DNA from: Pseudidiomarina insulisalsae
GTDB lineage: Bacteria; Pseudomonadota; Gammaproteobacteria; Enterobacterales; Alteromonadaceae
Direction: 5' to 3'
Assembly: GCF_003987065.1 (NCBI RefSeq)
Contig: NZ_PIPY01000001.1
Span: 62,001 to 126,000 of the forward strand
Length of the DNA stretch: 64,000 nt
Below, one piece after another: positions 8,527 through 17,184 of the stretch. The notes beneath the pieces are model-generated. The model had not been told where the DNA came from. It saw nothing but the letters and a program-made list of their open reading frames with translations, and made no database searches. The stretch's first letter is position 1, and each line of letters starts with the position of its first letter. Made by a program: the position numbers and the translations under genes.

Positions 8527-10223
8527 TCGTCCTCCTTGTCCTCGATACGCGGCGCCGGCAGATTTTGACCACCTTGTAATAAATTTAGTTGGGTTGCCGC
8601 GCCTTGCTCTGGTAATTCGAACTCCATGACGATACCAAACTGCTCACTAAATAAAACCGCCGGACTGGAAGCTTCGACTAAAAATGCCGACTGATTGGTG
8701 GCCTGTGCCGTAATTCCCGCATCCGTATGGCGAATACTAATCACAAACCCCGGCTGCAGTTGATAGTCGCCAACCAGGCGCGCAATTTGTGCATCATCAA
8801 GTGTGATCGCCTGGCGTACCTGTACCTCCTCACTGATTTTTTCACTGTAATCAGGCATGTTCTGATCGGCCGGATAAAAATTAAGCCCCTCAACAGCGCC
8901 GTTGGCGTCACGCAATACCTCAAAATAAGTCAGTGAGTCGGTATAAACGAACTGATCATCGCCGACATAACGCAGCGCAAAAGCCTGACCGTCGCCACGT
9001 TTACTGTAAAGTGAATTGTCACGCGAGAAAATCACCCGCGAGGTTTGCTCATCCACCCGATAAGTTCCGATGATCGCGTCATGCAACTCTGGTGGCACAT
9101 CTACCGTTGCTTTTTCGATAGGGAATGGCTGATCAAGTGCAATGCCAGCCAGTCGCATGGCCGTCTCGCCTGCGCCCATGCCCGGCGCCATACGATTGCT
9201 CAGCACCACCACCGACAGCTGTGTTTCAGGTAGCCACAATGCATAGGCATTAAAACCGTGAATCCCGCCACCGTGGCTAATCATTGAATGACCTTGCAAG
9301 GTGCTGACACCGACGCCATAGGCATAATCATTCAGTCCACTACTGGCATCGATCATTTGCTGATAACTTTGCTCAGAAAGTACTTCGCCACCGTGTAAAG
9401 CGCGCTGCCAGCGGTCCAGCTCAGTTGCTGTTGCCGAGAATGCGCCAGCAGCGTGGGGCTGTGTCATACTGATATAAGGAGCATTGATAAAGCCATCTTC
9501 AAACATATACCCGGGCACCCGACCGGGAACGATTTCCGCGGCATGGAAGTAGCCGGTTTTTTGTAACTGCAGCGGCTGTAGCAGTTGCTCGTCAATGAAC
9601 GCATGCCAGCTTTTACCACTAAGCTCTTCAATCACCGCACCAAGCACCACATAGCCTGAATTACTGTAACGCCAGTCCTCGCCCGGAATAAAATGCAAAG
9701 GCAGATCACTGGTTAACGCGATGATCTCTGCGGCGGTCACGTCAGCACGGATACCATTACCCATCATATACTCACTGTTATCGGTGTAACTGGGCAGGCC
9801 TGAGGTATGGTTCAGCAACTGGTGAATGGTTAATTCTGGCTCGTGAAAGTCCGGTAGGATGGTGCCCACCGCATCGTTAACACTCAGCTGGTTCTGTTCT
9901 GCCAGCTTTAAAATCGCGGCAGCGGTCAACTGCTTGGTCACCGAGCCAATTTTTAAAATATGCTCAGGCGCCATCGCCACACCCAACTCGAGATCAGCCA
10001 TGCCACGGACGCCCGAGTAGAGCTGCTCACCTTCGCGCGAAATCATCACCGTAACGCCGGGCGCATCATTCTCATAAATGGCGTCCAGTGTGGCATCAAA
10101 TTTCTGAGTTAACGCACTTGGTTGCGCCGCCGCTGGTGATTCTGCAGCAGGTGGCTCGACAGCAGGCGTACAGCTGATTAGACTCAGTAACAAAACAGGC
10201 AGAATCAGGTTTTTAGTAGGCAT
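8523..10223 (-). CDS. Class C beta-lactamase-like serine hydrolase lipoprotein
   Basis: A 566-residue exported serine hydrolase of the beta-lactamase/penicillin-binding-protein-like superfamily. The N-terminus is a lipoprotein signal with lipobox LISC (Cys18), then a Pro/Ala-rich linker. Catalytic motifs are SVTK (Ser94, Lys97), YSN in DWRYSNSGYVV, and SHGGGIHG in place of KTG. The last ~200 residues form a beta-rich C-terminal extension, common in EstB/Pab87-like peptidases and esterases. The substrate (D-amino-acid peptide, ester or peptidoglycan) cannot be told from sequence. The start has AAGGAG seven bases upstream. It precedes gdhA with a 4-bp overlap, an unusual partner. Confidence 0.9.
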   Translation of the reverse strand: MPTKNLILPVLLLSLISCTPAVEPPAAESPAAAQPSALTQKFDATLDAIYENDAPGVTVMISREGEQLYSGVRGMADLELGVAMAPEHILKIGSVTKQLTAAAILKLAEQNQLSVNDAVGTILPDFHEPELTIHQLLNHTSGLPSYTDNSEYMMGNGIRADVTAAEIIALTSDLPLHFIPGEDWRYSNSGYVVLGAVIEELSGKSWHAFIDEQLLQPLQLQKTGYFHAAEIVPGRVPGYMFEDGFINAPYISMTQPHAAGAFSATATELDRWQRALHGGEVLSEQSYQQMIDASSGLNDYAYGVGVSTLQGHSMISHGGGIHGFNAYALWLPETQLSVVVLSNRMAPGMGAGETAMRLAGIALDQPFPIEKATVDVPPELHDAIIGTYRVDEQTSRVIFSRDNSLYSKRGDGQAFALRYVGDDQFVYTDSLTYFEVLRDANGAVEGLNFYPADQNMPDYSEKISEEVQVRQAITLDDAQIARLVGDYQLQPGFVISIRHTDAGITAQATNQSAFLVEASSPAVLFSEQFGIVMEFELPEQGAATQLNLLQGGQNLPAPRIEDKEDE

Positions 10224-10323
10224 GGTAAGCTCCTTGGTAATTTTTTAATCAATACTAGTCCAGCCTGCCGCAAGTTGCCGTTTTTTCTGTCATTTACCAA
10301 TGCAAGCATTTAGGAGATCTGCC

Positions 10324-10896
10324 GTGTGTGGAAGGATGAATGTCATCGCTGCGCCCATTGCCCAGTATTTGCGCGAACAGCTTCAGCTTAACTTCAGCAC
10401 CCACGACAATACCGATCTCAGGCCCACCCAGCGGGTGGACACGCTGATGGTCAGCAGCAGCGGCTGGCGCCAGATCCCGACGCACTGGGGCATTCAACCA
10501 CAGTGGGCCAAACGTTTGATCATAAACGCCAAAGTTGAAACCGCCGCTGAGAAAAAAACCTTTCGCCAGGCATTTCAGCAATCGCGCTGTCTCGTACCTG
10601 TGAGTGGCTGGTATGAATGGCGGGCCGAACAACATGGCAAGACCAAATATTACTTCAGTGCTGCTGATGGTCAGCCGTTATTTATGGCCGGTATGGTATT
10701 TCGCAGCGACGACGGCCCGCGACTGGTCACCTCTACCACCGCGCCGACCGTTCGCTGTGCGCAGTATCACGATCGCATGCCATTGCTGATCGAGCATGAC
10801 GCGCTCGATTATTGGATGCATGCTGACATTGAGCAGTTACCTGCGCTGTTTCACGCGTTTCCTGATACGGCCCTCCGCATTAACGCTTCGGCATAA
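10324..10896 (+). CDS. SOS response-associated peptidase family protein (SRAP, YedK/HMCES)
   Basis: A 190-residue SRAP protein that forms a thiazolidine cross-link with abasic sites in single-stranded DNA and so shields them. The start is GTG at 10324, not the upstream ATG at 10300: AGGAG lies seven bases before the GTG, and only this start puts the catalytic Cys at position 2 (MCGRMN) after Met removal. Other active-site residues are Asn68 (INAKVET), Glu98 (SGWYEW) and His149 (YHDRMP). No CTG-N10-CAG LexA box was seen in the 100 bp upstream, so SOS control is not supported here. The gene is divergent from the serine-hydrolase gene and convergent with the nuclease gene. Confidence 0.95.
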   Translation: MCGRMNVIAAPIAQYLREQLQLNFSTHDNTDLRPTQRVDTLMVSSSGWRQIPTHWGIQPQWAKRLIINAKVETAAEKKTFRQAFQQSRCLVPVSGWYEWRAEQHGKTKYYFSAADGQPLFMAGMVFRSDDGPRLVTSTTAPTVRCAQYHDRMPLLIEHDALDYWMHADIEQLPALFHAFPDTALRINASA

Positions 10897-10898
10897 AA

Positions 10899-10924
10899 AA
10901 AGCGCTGACCTGGGTCAGCGCTTT
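10899..10924. terminator. Bidirectional terminator between SRAP and nuclease genes
   Basis: A perfect stem AAAGCGCTGAC / GTCAGCGCTTT with a short loop starts right after the SRAP stop. An A-run precedes it and a T-rich stretch follows, so it can work on both strands for these convergent genes. Confidence 0.85.
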
Positions 10925-10947
10925 GGTATTAGCACTACGCGTTGGCG

Positions 10948-13473
10948 TTATCGCGTCACCTTCAGGCGACGACGCGTCAGCGCCAGCAGCAGGGTGCTCA
11001 GTCCCAGCCATACCGGGAAAGAACCGCTGGTGGTCGCGTGATCAAGGTTCGGTACTTCTTCCTCGGCAGGAGGCGCTGAACCACCTTCATCCACGTCCGG
11101 ATCGCCACCGTCATTGTCGCCAGTGTCACCAGCTTCCGTCGCGATAGCTACCACCACAGGATCATGATCCGAACTACGGTACGGGTCAGCATTGTAAAAG
11201 TTGTTCTGATTGAACTCACTCTTGTATTCAATGTTGTAGTCAAAGACGGTCGGTTCATCGGCATTAATATGCCAGTTTGCTACCGCCACTACTTTTGCTG
11301 TCAGGCTTTCTGAGGCCAGTGCATGATCAAGTGAACCTGCCAGGCCTTCATACACATAGGTGTAATTCTCAGCACCCAGTTCAGCCAATTTCAGATCGGT
11401 CATACCGCCGTCAATCAACGCCTGAATAGGGTCTTCCATGCCATAAGCATTAAGGTCACCAATGATCAGTACATCTGTCACATCGCGGCCGGTGGGGTTA
11501 CCCTCAATCCAGCTCAGTAAGGTCTCTGCGGCGGCCACACGTGTAGCATTCCAGCAGCCCTGGCCATCGCCACTCTCCTGATCGCCCGCTGCGGCATTAT
11601 CGCTGCACCCACCTTTCGAGCGGAAGTGATTGACGATCACGGTCACTTCATCTTCGTTGACCAGGTCATGGAAGGTCTGCGCAATCGGCGGACGATTGCC
11701 AAAATCAAACGGCGCATCAGTAGTGAATACCGCGGTACCCGTTTCCGCCACACGATCAGTGCGGTACATCAGCGCGTTCGTGATCGAGTCACCACCCACG
11801 TAATCGGCACCTTCGAATACGACAAAATCCCACTCGGCCTCGCTTTGCGCGTTAACTTCGGCGGTTAACTGTGCAATGGCACTGTCTTCGCCAAAGCCAT
11901 CGTTCTCAATTTCATTCAGACCAACGATATCAGCGTTCAGGCCGATAATCGCTGCGACCAGCTTCGCTAACTGACGGTCATATTCAGCGACTGAGTCTGC
12001 GCCACGGTCGGTTGGGAAACCACCGCCCTGGCCGTCACCATTATAAAAGTTTTCAACGTTAAACGAGGCAATCCGTAAATCGCCTTCGGCGGCGAGTTCA
12101 GGCTGCTCGGTTCGTGGATTGGTAGCCACATACTGCAGGTCAGCAGTTGGTACTAAACGGTACTCACTGAAAGAGTAATTAATGACACCGGTTGGGTTGG
12201 TAATTTCGGTACCCAGGCGTAGCGGATTCAGCGCACTCAGGTCACCCGCAGGAAACGGCACAGATTCCGGGTTACTGCCACTACGGGCATCGTCAATAAG
12301 GAACGCGTTGAGCGCGATATTCACGTCGTTATTTTCGGCCGGCGCTGCTACCTGCGTTGGCGTATACAAACGCTCTTTAGCAACCCAGAACTCACCGTAA
12401 CGCCCTAAAGTATCGGTATTGGTTACCACCACCGGATGACTTACGGTTACCAGCATACCTTCAATCGCTTCAAAGTCTGCCATGCCGCTGACAGGTAAAC
12501 TTAAGCTGGCCGCACTGACGCTTTCGCCAGAGGCACACACGGTGATACCGGTAAGATTACTGATTTGCGTGGAGTCATAATATTCACTGACGGTACCGGC
12601 CAGACGCACCCGGTCACCAACTTCGACCTGCGTGTCCTGATGATAGACAAAAATACCTTCTGATGTGCTCGCGTCGCCGTCCTGGTCAGCGTCTTCTTCT
12701 TGTAAGAAGAACCCACCTAAGGAGCCACTTCCGCCTTGATGGTCGGCAGTAACAATTGCCTCGATCACGACTTCAGAGTCAACCATAGGGCTACTAAAGC
12801 CTGCCCCTTGTACCGCCGAGATCAGCGTCGCGCTGTCGCCACATGCGCCAAACTCTGGCGCTGGCTCAGGCTCAGGCTCCGGCTCTGAAGCGCCATAACC
12901 TAAGTGCTGACCTAAGTCTCCGAAGCTATCGCGGGCAAAGGTATCGAACTCAACGTGCGGCTGATAAGCATCACTTGGGTCGGTATCACCGCTGATGATA
13001 CTGTCTTTGCGACGCAATGTTTGCTCAGCCATGGCTACGCCTTCGCTGGCCCAGTCTTCGTCAACGCCTACTTGTCCCATGGAGTCGACCACAGCAGTAC
13101 CATTTTTTAGTACCAGCGCGTCGTTACCGTTGTAATAAAGATTACCCGTTTTGTCGGCAGCTGCCTGAATCTCGGCACTGGCCTGCGGATGTGCGACGAC
13201 AAAAATACCGTTGGCAGGTAAGGTGCCTTCCAGCGGCACGGTATTACCAGCTTCAGTGTCACCGTTGGAGTAAATTTCCAGCACGTAGGTGCTTAAATCG
13301 ACTTCGGTACTACCGGCATTAAAAAACTCGACAGCCTTGTTGTTCGAGCTACCTTCGATATACTCAGAAATGATGATGTCCGCATTAGCTGCGCCGCTCG
13401 CAAGTAGCGCAGATAATGCGATTGCTAAGTTATGACGTTTTATAGTCCATTCTCTTATCGTTATGTAATCCAA
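10948..13473 (-). CDS. ExeM/NucH-type secreted endonuclease with lamin-tail domain
   Basis: A large extracellular nuclease. After a signal peptide ending ...SGAANA comes a lamin-tail domain (IIISEYIEGSSNNKAVEFFN), then an OB-like region, then an endonuclease/exonuclease/phosphatase domain with RIASFNVENFYNG, GLNEIEND, GDLNAYG and SSDHDPVV. The C-terminus has a Gly/Asp-rich linker, a hydrophobic helix and a basic end (LTRRRLKVTR), resembling a GlyGly-CTERM sorting tag processed by rhombosortase in type II secretion. Likely role: degrading extracellular DNA for nutrients or biofilm turnover. The N-terminus is uncertain. The only usual start in frame is a TTG at 13473 without a ribosome site. 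Removing one base from the A4 run (complement of 13438-13441) would give an ATG-initiated MDYKRHNLAIALSALLASG. Confidence 0.88.
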   Translation of the reverse strand: MDYITIREWTIKRHNLAIALSALLASGAANADIIISEYIEGSSNNKAVEFFNAGSTEVDLSTYVLEIYSNGDTEAGNTVPLEGTLPANGIFVVAHPQASAEIQAAADKTGNLYYNGNDALVLKNGTAVVDSMGQVGVDEDWASEGVAMAEQTLRRKDSIISGDTDPSDAYQPHVEFDTFARDSFGDLGQHLGYGASEPEPEPEPAPEFGACGDSATLISAVQGAGFSSPMVDSEVVIEAIVTADHQGGSGSLGGFFLQEEDADQDGDASTSEGIFVYHQDTQVEVGDRVRLAGTVSEYYDSTQISNLTGITVCASGESVSAASLSLPVSGMADFEAIEGMLVTVSHPVVVTNTDTLGRYGEFWVAKERLYTPTQVAAPAENNDVNIALNAFLIDDARSGSNPESVPFPAGDLSALNPLRLGTEITNPTGVINYSFSEYRLVPTADLQYVATNPRTEQPELAAEGDLRIASFNVENFYNGDGQGGGFPTDRGADSVAEYDRQLAKLVAAIIGLNADIVGLNEIENDGFGEDSAIAQLTAEVNAQSEAEWDFVVFEGADYVGGDSITNALMYRTDRVAETGTAVFTTDAPFDFGNRPPIAQTFHDLVNEDEVTVIVNHFRSKGGCSDNAAAGDQESGDGQGCWNATRVAAAETLLSWIEGNPTGRDVTDVLIIGDLNAYGMEDPIQALIDGGMTDLKLAELGAENYTYVYEGLAGSLDHALASESLTAKVVAVANWHINADEPTVFDYNIEYKSEFNQNNFYNADPYRSSDHDPVVVAIATEAGDTGDNDGGDPDVDEGGSAPPAEEEVPNLDHATTSGSFPVWLGLSTLLLALTRRRLKVTR

Positions 13474-13616
13474 GTTGCATGTGCGGGGTCACTATAGCGC
13501 ACTTTTTATAACAACTTAATGACTTTTTATGACAAGTGGATGACACCTACGCAACGCCAGAATAACTACAAGAATCACCACACGAATAACCGCCAGACTG
13601 AGTGAGTTTTGATGTT

Positions 13617-14315
13617 ATGTCCCATGATTTTATCGAAGTGTACGACAACGCTCTGAGCAGCGACTTTTGTGAAAGCTTTATCGAGACTTTTGAACAAAGC
13701 CCACACTTGCAGCCCGGTCGCACTGGGGGTGGGATCGATACCAGTAAAAAGCTCAGCACCGACCTGTATCTGAATCAGCACCCTGACTATCAACGCCAGC
13801 TACAAACCATTATCAGTGCAACTGAACGCTGCACGGTTGAGTATTTTAAAAAGTATCGCTTTGCACTGATCGCGCCGGTGGCATTGCAGGTTCGTCATCC
13901 ACAAACCGGTGAGGCGGTGGCACTTACCCATGAAAACTTTGACGAGGTCGCAGCAGGAAATGAAGCCGCCTACATGCAGTTTCTATATCGACTAGGGCCC
14001 ATCCAGGCACAAAAGTATTTACAGGGTAAGGGCAATTATAATTACTGGCATTGTGAGGTATTTCCGGAAAAAGGCAGTGTCGAAGCTTTACACCGTAGTT
14101 TGTTGTTCATGTTTTATCTGAATGACGTCAAAGAAGGCGGAAGCACCGACTTTTATTATCAGAACCGCAGTATTTCGCCGCGCCAGGGCCGCATGGTCAT
14201 TGCACCGGGTTATTTCACCCATACCCATCGTGGCAGTGTCCCCTTGTCGGGCGACAAGTACATTCTGACCAGTTGGATCTTGATGAAGTCAGGCGCGCAA
14301 CTATTCGGGACATAA
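13617..14315 (+). CDS. Putative 2OG-Fe(II) oxygenase (prolyl-4-hydroxylase-like)
   Basis: A cytoplasmic protein of about 232 residues similar in outline to 2-oxoglutarate/Fe(II) dioxygenases of the prolyl 4-hydroxylase group. The C-terminal half shows a possible metal site HxE in YWHCEV rather than the usual HxD, a strand region LLFMFYLNDVKEGGSTDFYY, and a distal His in FTHTHRG followed by the expected 2-oxoglutarate-binding basic area. No signal peptide. The start is uncertain: ATG 13617 is used; a GTG at 13602 is also in frame, and neither has a strong ribosome site. The substrate is unknown. It stands alone, divergent from the nuclease gene. Confidence 0.75.
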   Translation: MSHDFIEVYDNALSSDFCESFIETFEQSPHLQPGRTGGGIDTSKKLSTDLYLNQHPDYQRQLQTIISATERCTVEYFKKYRFALIAPVALQVRHPQTGEAVALTHENFDEVAAGNEAAYMQFLYRLGPIQAQKYLQGKGNYNYWHCEVFPEKGSVEALHRSLLFMFYLNDVKEGGSTDFYYQNRSISPRQGRMVIAPGYFTHTHRGSVPLSGDKYILTSWILMKSGAQLFGT

Positions 14316-14453
14316 CATCGACTTCAGGCGCAGGGTCGTCAATTAACGCAAGTTTCCCTTCGAAGGTCGGATTTTCCATGTGAACTGCGCTGATTTTTGC
14401 CATAATAACGGGTTCTAAACCGTTGAAAACCCGAGCGCCAGGAGAATGATTCC

Positions 14454-16133
14454 ATGAAGAATCCGCTGTATATTCCCTATGCAGGCCCAAATTTACTAGA
14501 AACGCCTTTGCTTAATAAAGGCAGTGCCTTTACCCGTGAAGAGCGCGCCATGTTTAACTTAACAGGCCTGCTTCCGCCGCGCTACGAGACCATTGAAGAA
14601 CAGGTACAGCGCTGCTACATGCAATATTCAAGCTTCGATACGGCGCTCAACAAACACATTTATTTACGCGCGATTCAGGATAACAACGAAACGCTGTTCT
14701 ATCGGTTACTGCAAGATAATCTGGAAGAGATGATGCCTATCATCTACACCCCCACGGTGGGTGATGCCTGCGAGCAGTTCTCAGACATTTACCGCAGTTC
14801 TCGCGGGCTGTTTATCTCGTACGAAGAACGCGACCAACTTGACGACATATTACGCAATGCCACTAAGCGCAAGGTGAAGGTCATTGTCGTGACCGATGGT
14901 GAGCGTATTCTTGGCCTTGGTGATCAGGGTATTGGCGGCATGGGAATTCCCATAGGTAAACTGAGCCTCTATACCGCCTGTGGTGGCATCAGTCCGGCTT
15001 ATACATTGCCCGTCTGCCTTGATGTCGGCACCAATAATGAAAAATTACTGAATGACCCGATGTATATGGGCGCACGGCATAAACGCATCGACCAGGAAAG
15101 TTACGACGCTTTTATCGAAAAGTTCATGCATGCCATTCGCCGGCGCTGGCCTGAAGCAATGATCCAGTTTGAGGACTTCGCTCAGCCCAATGCGATGCCG
15201 ATTTTACAGCGGTATCGCGACGATTTTCGTTGCTTCAACGATGACATTCAAGGTACCGCTGCGGTTACGGTAGGCACCTTGCTCGCCGCCTGCAAAGTAA
15301 AAGAGGTCGCGCTTAAAGACCAGCGCGTTGCGTTCGTTGGTGCTGGCTCTGCTGGTTGTGGTATTGCCGAACAAGTCATTGCACAAATGGTTGCCGAGGG
15401 GCTGACCGATGCCGAAGCCCGAGAGCGCATTTACATGGTCGACCGGTATGGCCTGCTGACCGAAGGCATGACCGGTTTGCGCGACTTCCAACAGGCATTG
15501 GTGCAACCACACAGCAACTTGCAGGACTGGCAGCATAGTGGTGAGTATGCTTCGCTACTTGACGTCATGCATTATGCCAAGCCGACTATTTTGATTGGTG
15601 TCTCGGGTCAGCCGGGGCTGTTCACTGAGCAAGTAGTGAAGGCCATGCATCAGTACACCGAGCGACCTATTATTTTCCCGCTGTCGAATCCTTCGCGGCA
15701 AATTGAAGCGCATCCAGCGCATGTGATTGAGTGGACCAATGGCGATGCCATTGTCGCCACCGGCAGTCCGTACGAGCCGATTAAATTTAATGGCAGTATT
15801 TATCCCATCGCCCAATGTAATAACAGCTACATTTTCCCCGGCGTTGGTTTAGGCGTACTGGCAGTAAAGTCGCGGGTTATCAGTGATGAGATGCTCATGG
15901 CCGCCAGCAATACGCTGGCCGATGCATCGCCAAGAGCACGGGGCGAGGGCGACATCCTGTTGCCACCTTTGACGCAAATTGCGGAGCTTAGTAAGCGCAT
16001 TGCCTTTGCTGTCGGTAAGGTCGCTCAAGCCCAGGGACATGCCCTGGAAATCACCGATGAGACGCTGCTTGAGCGCATTGACGGGCATTTCTGGACACCT
16101 GAATATCGCTTTTATAAACGTGTCAGCATTTGA
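14454..16133 (+). CDS. maeA: NAD-dependent malic enzyme
   Basis: A 559-residue malic enzyme that decarboxylates malate to pyruvate with reduction of NAD (the scaA/maeA, SfcA type). Signatures: [18 protein letters not shown] at the N-terminus, the Tyr-containing [36 protein letters not shown], the metal-ligand stretch [10 protein letters not shown] and [12 protein letters not shown], and the nucleotide-binding [10 protein letters not shown]. Full length for the family. The start has CAGGAG eight bases upstream. The gene is monocistronic in appearance, with a 138-bp upstream gap in which I saw no convincing promoter. Confidence 0.97.
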   Translation: MKNPLYIPYAGPNLLETPLLNKGSAFTREERAMFNLTGLLPPRYETIEEQVQRCYMQYSSFDTALNKHIYLRAIQDNNETLFYRLLQDNLEEMMPIIYTPTVGDACEQFSDIYRSSRGLFISYEERDQLDDILRNATKRKVKVIVVTDGERILGLGDQGIGGMGIPIGKLSLYTACGGISPAYTLPVCLDVGTNNEKLLNDPMYMGARHKRIDQESYDAFIEKFMHAIRRRWPEAMIQFEDFAQPNAMPILQRYRDDFRCFNDDIQGTAAVTVGTLLAACKVKEVALKDQRVAFVGAGSAGCGIAEQVIAQMVAEGLTDAEARERIYMVDRYGLLTEGMTGLRDFQQALVQPHSNLQDWQHSGEYASLLDVMHYAKPTILIGVSGQPGLFTEQVVKAMHQYTERPIIFPLSNPSRQIEAHPAHVIEWTNGDAIVATGSPYEPIKFNGSIYPIAQCNNSYIFPGVGLGVLAVKSRVISDEMLMAASNTLADASPRARGEGDILLPPLTQIAELSKRIAFAVGKVAQAQGHALEITDETLLERIDGHFWTPEYRFYKRVSI

Positions 16134-16202
16134 CCTGAGTTAACTGGCACAAAGCTCGGTTTCCTTGTATGTTGATAATCAAAGGGCAAGGAAATCCGTG
16201 CT

Positions 16203-17183
16203 ATGTGGCAAGTCTCTCATCGCGTTGCGACAATTTGTATTCTACTGGCACTGGCAGGCGCGCCGCTGCCCGTCTGGGCGCAACAAGAAGAAGAGCCGCA
16301 GACGATCGGTGACGATCAGGAACTGATTGACAGTGTGCGTAGTGGTATTCACACGACCGTCAGCGCAACCGCCGCATGGCTCGACTCATTTTTTACCGAT
16401 GCAGTGGATCCCACTGAGTACGATGACGTTTACGGTAGTCTGACCATTGCCCCACAGTGGGATGAGTATGACGGCGTTGAAATCGACTCAAGTTTCCGCG
16501 CCCGGGTAATCCTGCCTCATGCCGAACGCAAGTTCTCCGCTATTATCGGTCGTGGTGATTTTGACGACTTTATCAACGACCAGCAAACCACACGCCCTAC
16601 AGTCATCCGCCGTGAGCAGGCCGACGAAGAGTGGATGGTTGGGCTGGGCTTTGATCCATTGGTGCAAGACGATCACAGTATTTCATTCGGTGCCGGTTTT
16701 CGTGGTGGCTTACAGCTTGACCCCTATGTGCGCGCTCGTTACCGCTTTGATGAAATTATCAATGAGCGCAGTGAAATTCACTTGCAGACGGTGGGTTTCT
16801 GGCGCGATAGCGATGGTTTTGGCGTCGCGCAAACCATTGAACACGATTTCGCGCTTAGCGCGAAGTGGTTTAACAAATTCTGGCTACGTGGCACTTTTGC
16901 CGAGCGTATCGATGGGGTCCGCTGGCATGCTTCAGAGAAGCTCTATTACATTTATCATCATGAGCGTGCATTCGGCGGCGAGGTATGGTGGTACGGCGAG
17001 ACCGAACACCCGGTACCGATGCAGGACTACGGTATAAAAGGCCTTCATCGCTCGCGTTTTCTCCGCGACTGGCTTTATCTGGAAAGCTGGATCGGATTGC
17101 ACTGGCCCCGCGAGTACCTGAGCGAAACACGTAAGCCGCGTTGGCTGGTGGGCATTGAACTGGAACTTCACTTTGGCGACTGA
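16203..17183 (+). CDS. Predicted outer-membrane protein, function unknown
   Basis: A 326-residue exported protein I do not recognise. The signal peptide is MWQVSHRV...APLPVWAQ with cleavage after WAQ. Residues ~25-60 are acidic and helical; the remainder alternates polar and hydrophobic residues with many Trp, Tyr and Arg, typical of a beta-barrel (SFGAGFRGGLQLDPYVRARY, LYLESWIGLHWPREYLSE). It ends in VGIELELHFGD, where an aromatic residue close to the C-terminus resembles a Bam recognition strand. It lies between malic enzyme (same strand) and an NRAMP-like gene (convergent, stop codons one base apart). No function is assigned. Confidence 0.8.
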   Translation: MWQVSHRVATICILLALAGAPLPVWAQQEEEPQTIGDDQELIDSVRSGIHTTVSATAAWLDSFFTDAVDPTEYDDVYGSLTIAPQWDEYDGVEIDSSFRARVILPHAERKFSAIIGRGDFDDFINDQQTTRPTVIRREQADEEWMVGLGFDPLVQDDHSISFGAGFRGGLQLDPYVRARYRFDEIINERSEIHLQTVGFWRDSDGFGVAQTIEHDFALSAKWFNKFWLRGTFAERIDGVRWHASEKLYYIYHHERAFGGEVWWYGETEHPVPMQDYGIKGLHRSRFLRDWLYLESWIGLHWPREYLSETRKPRWLVGIELELHFGD

Positions 17184-17184
17184 A

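Noticed and set aside
10224-10323. LexA box upstream of the SRAP gene
   Set aside because: No CTG-N10-CAG arrangement was found despite the family's SOS association.
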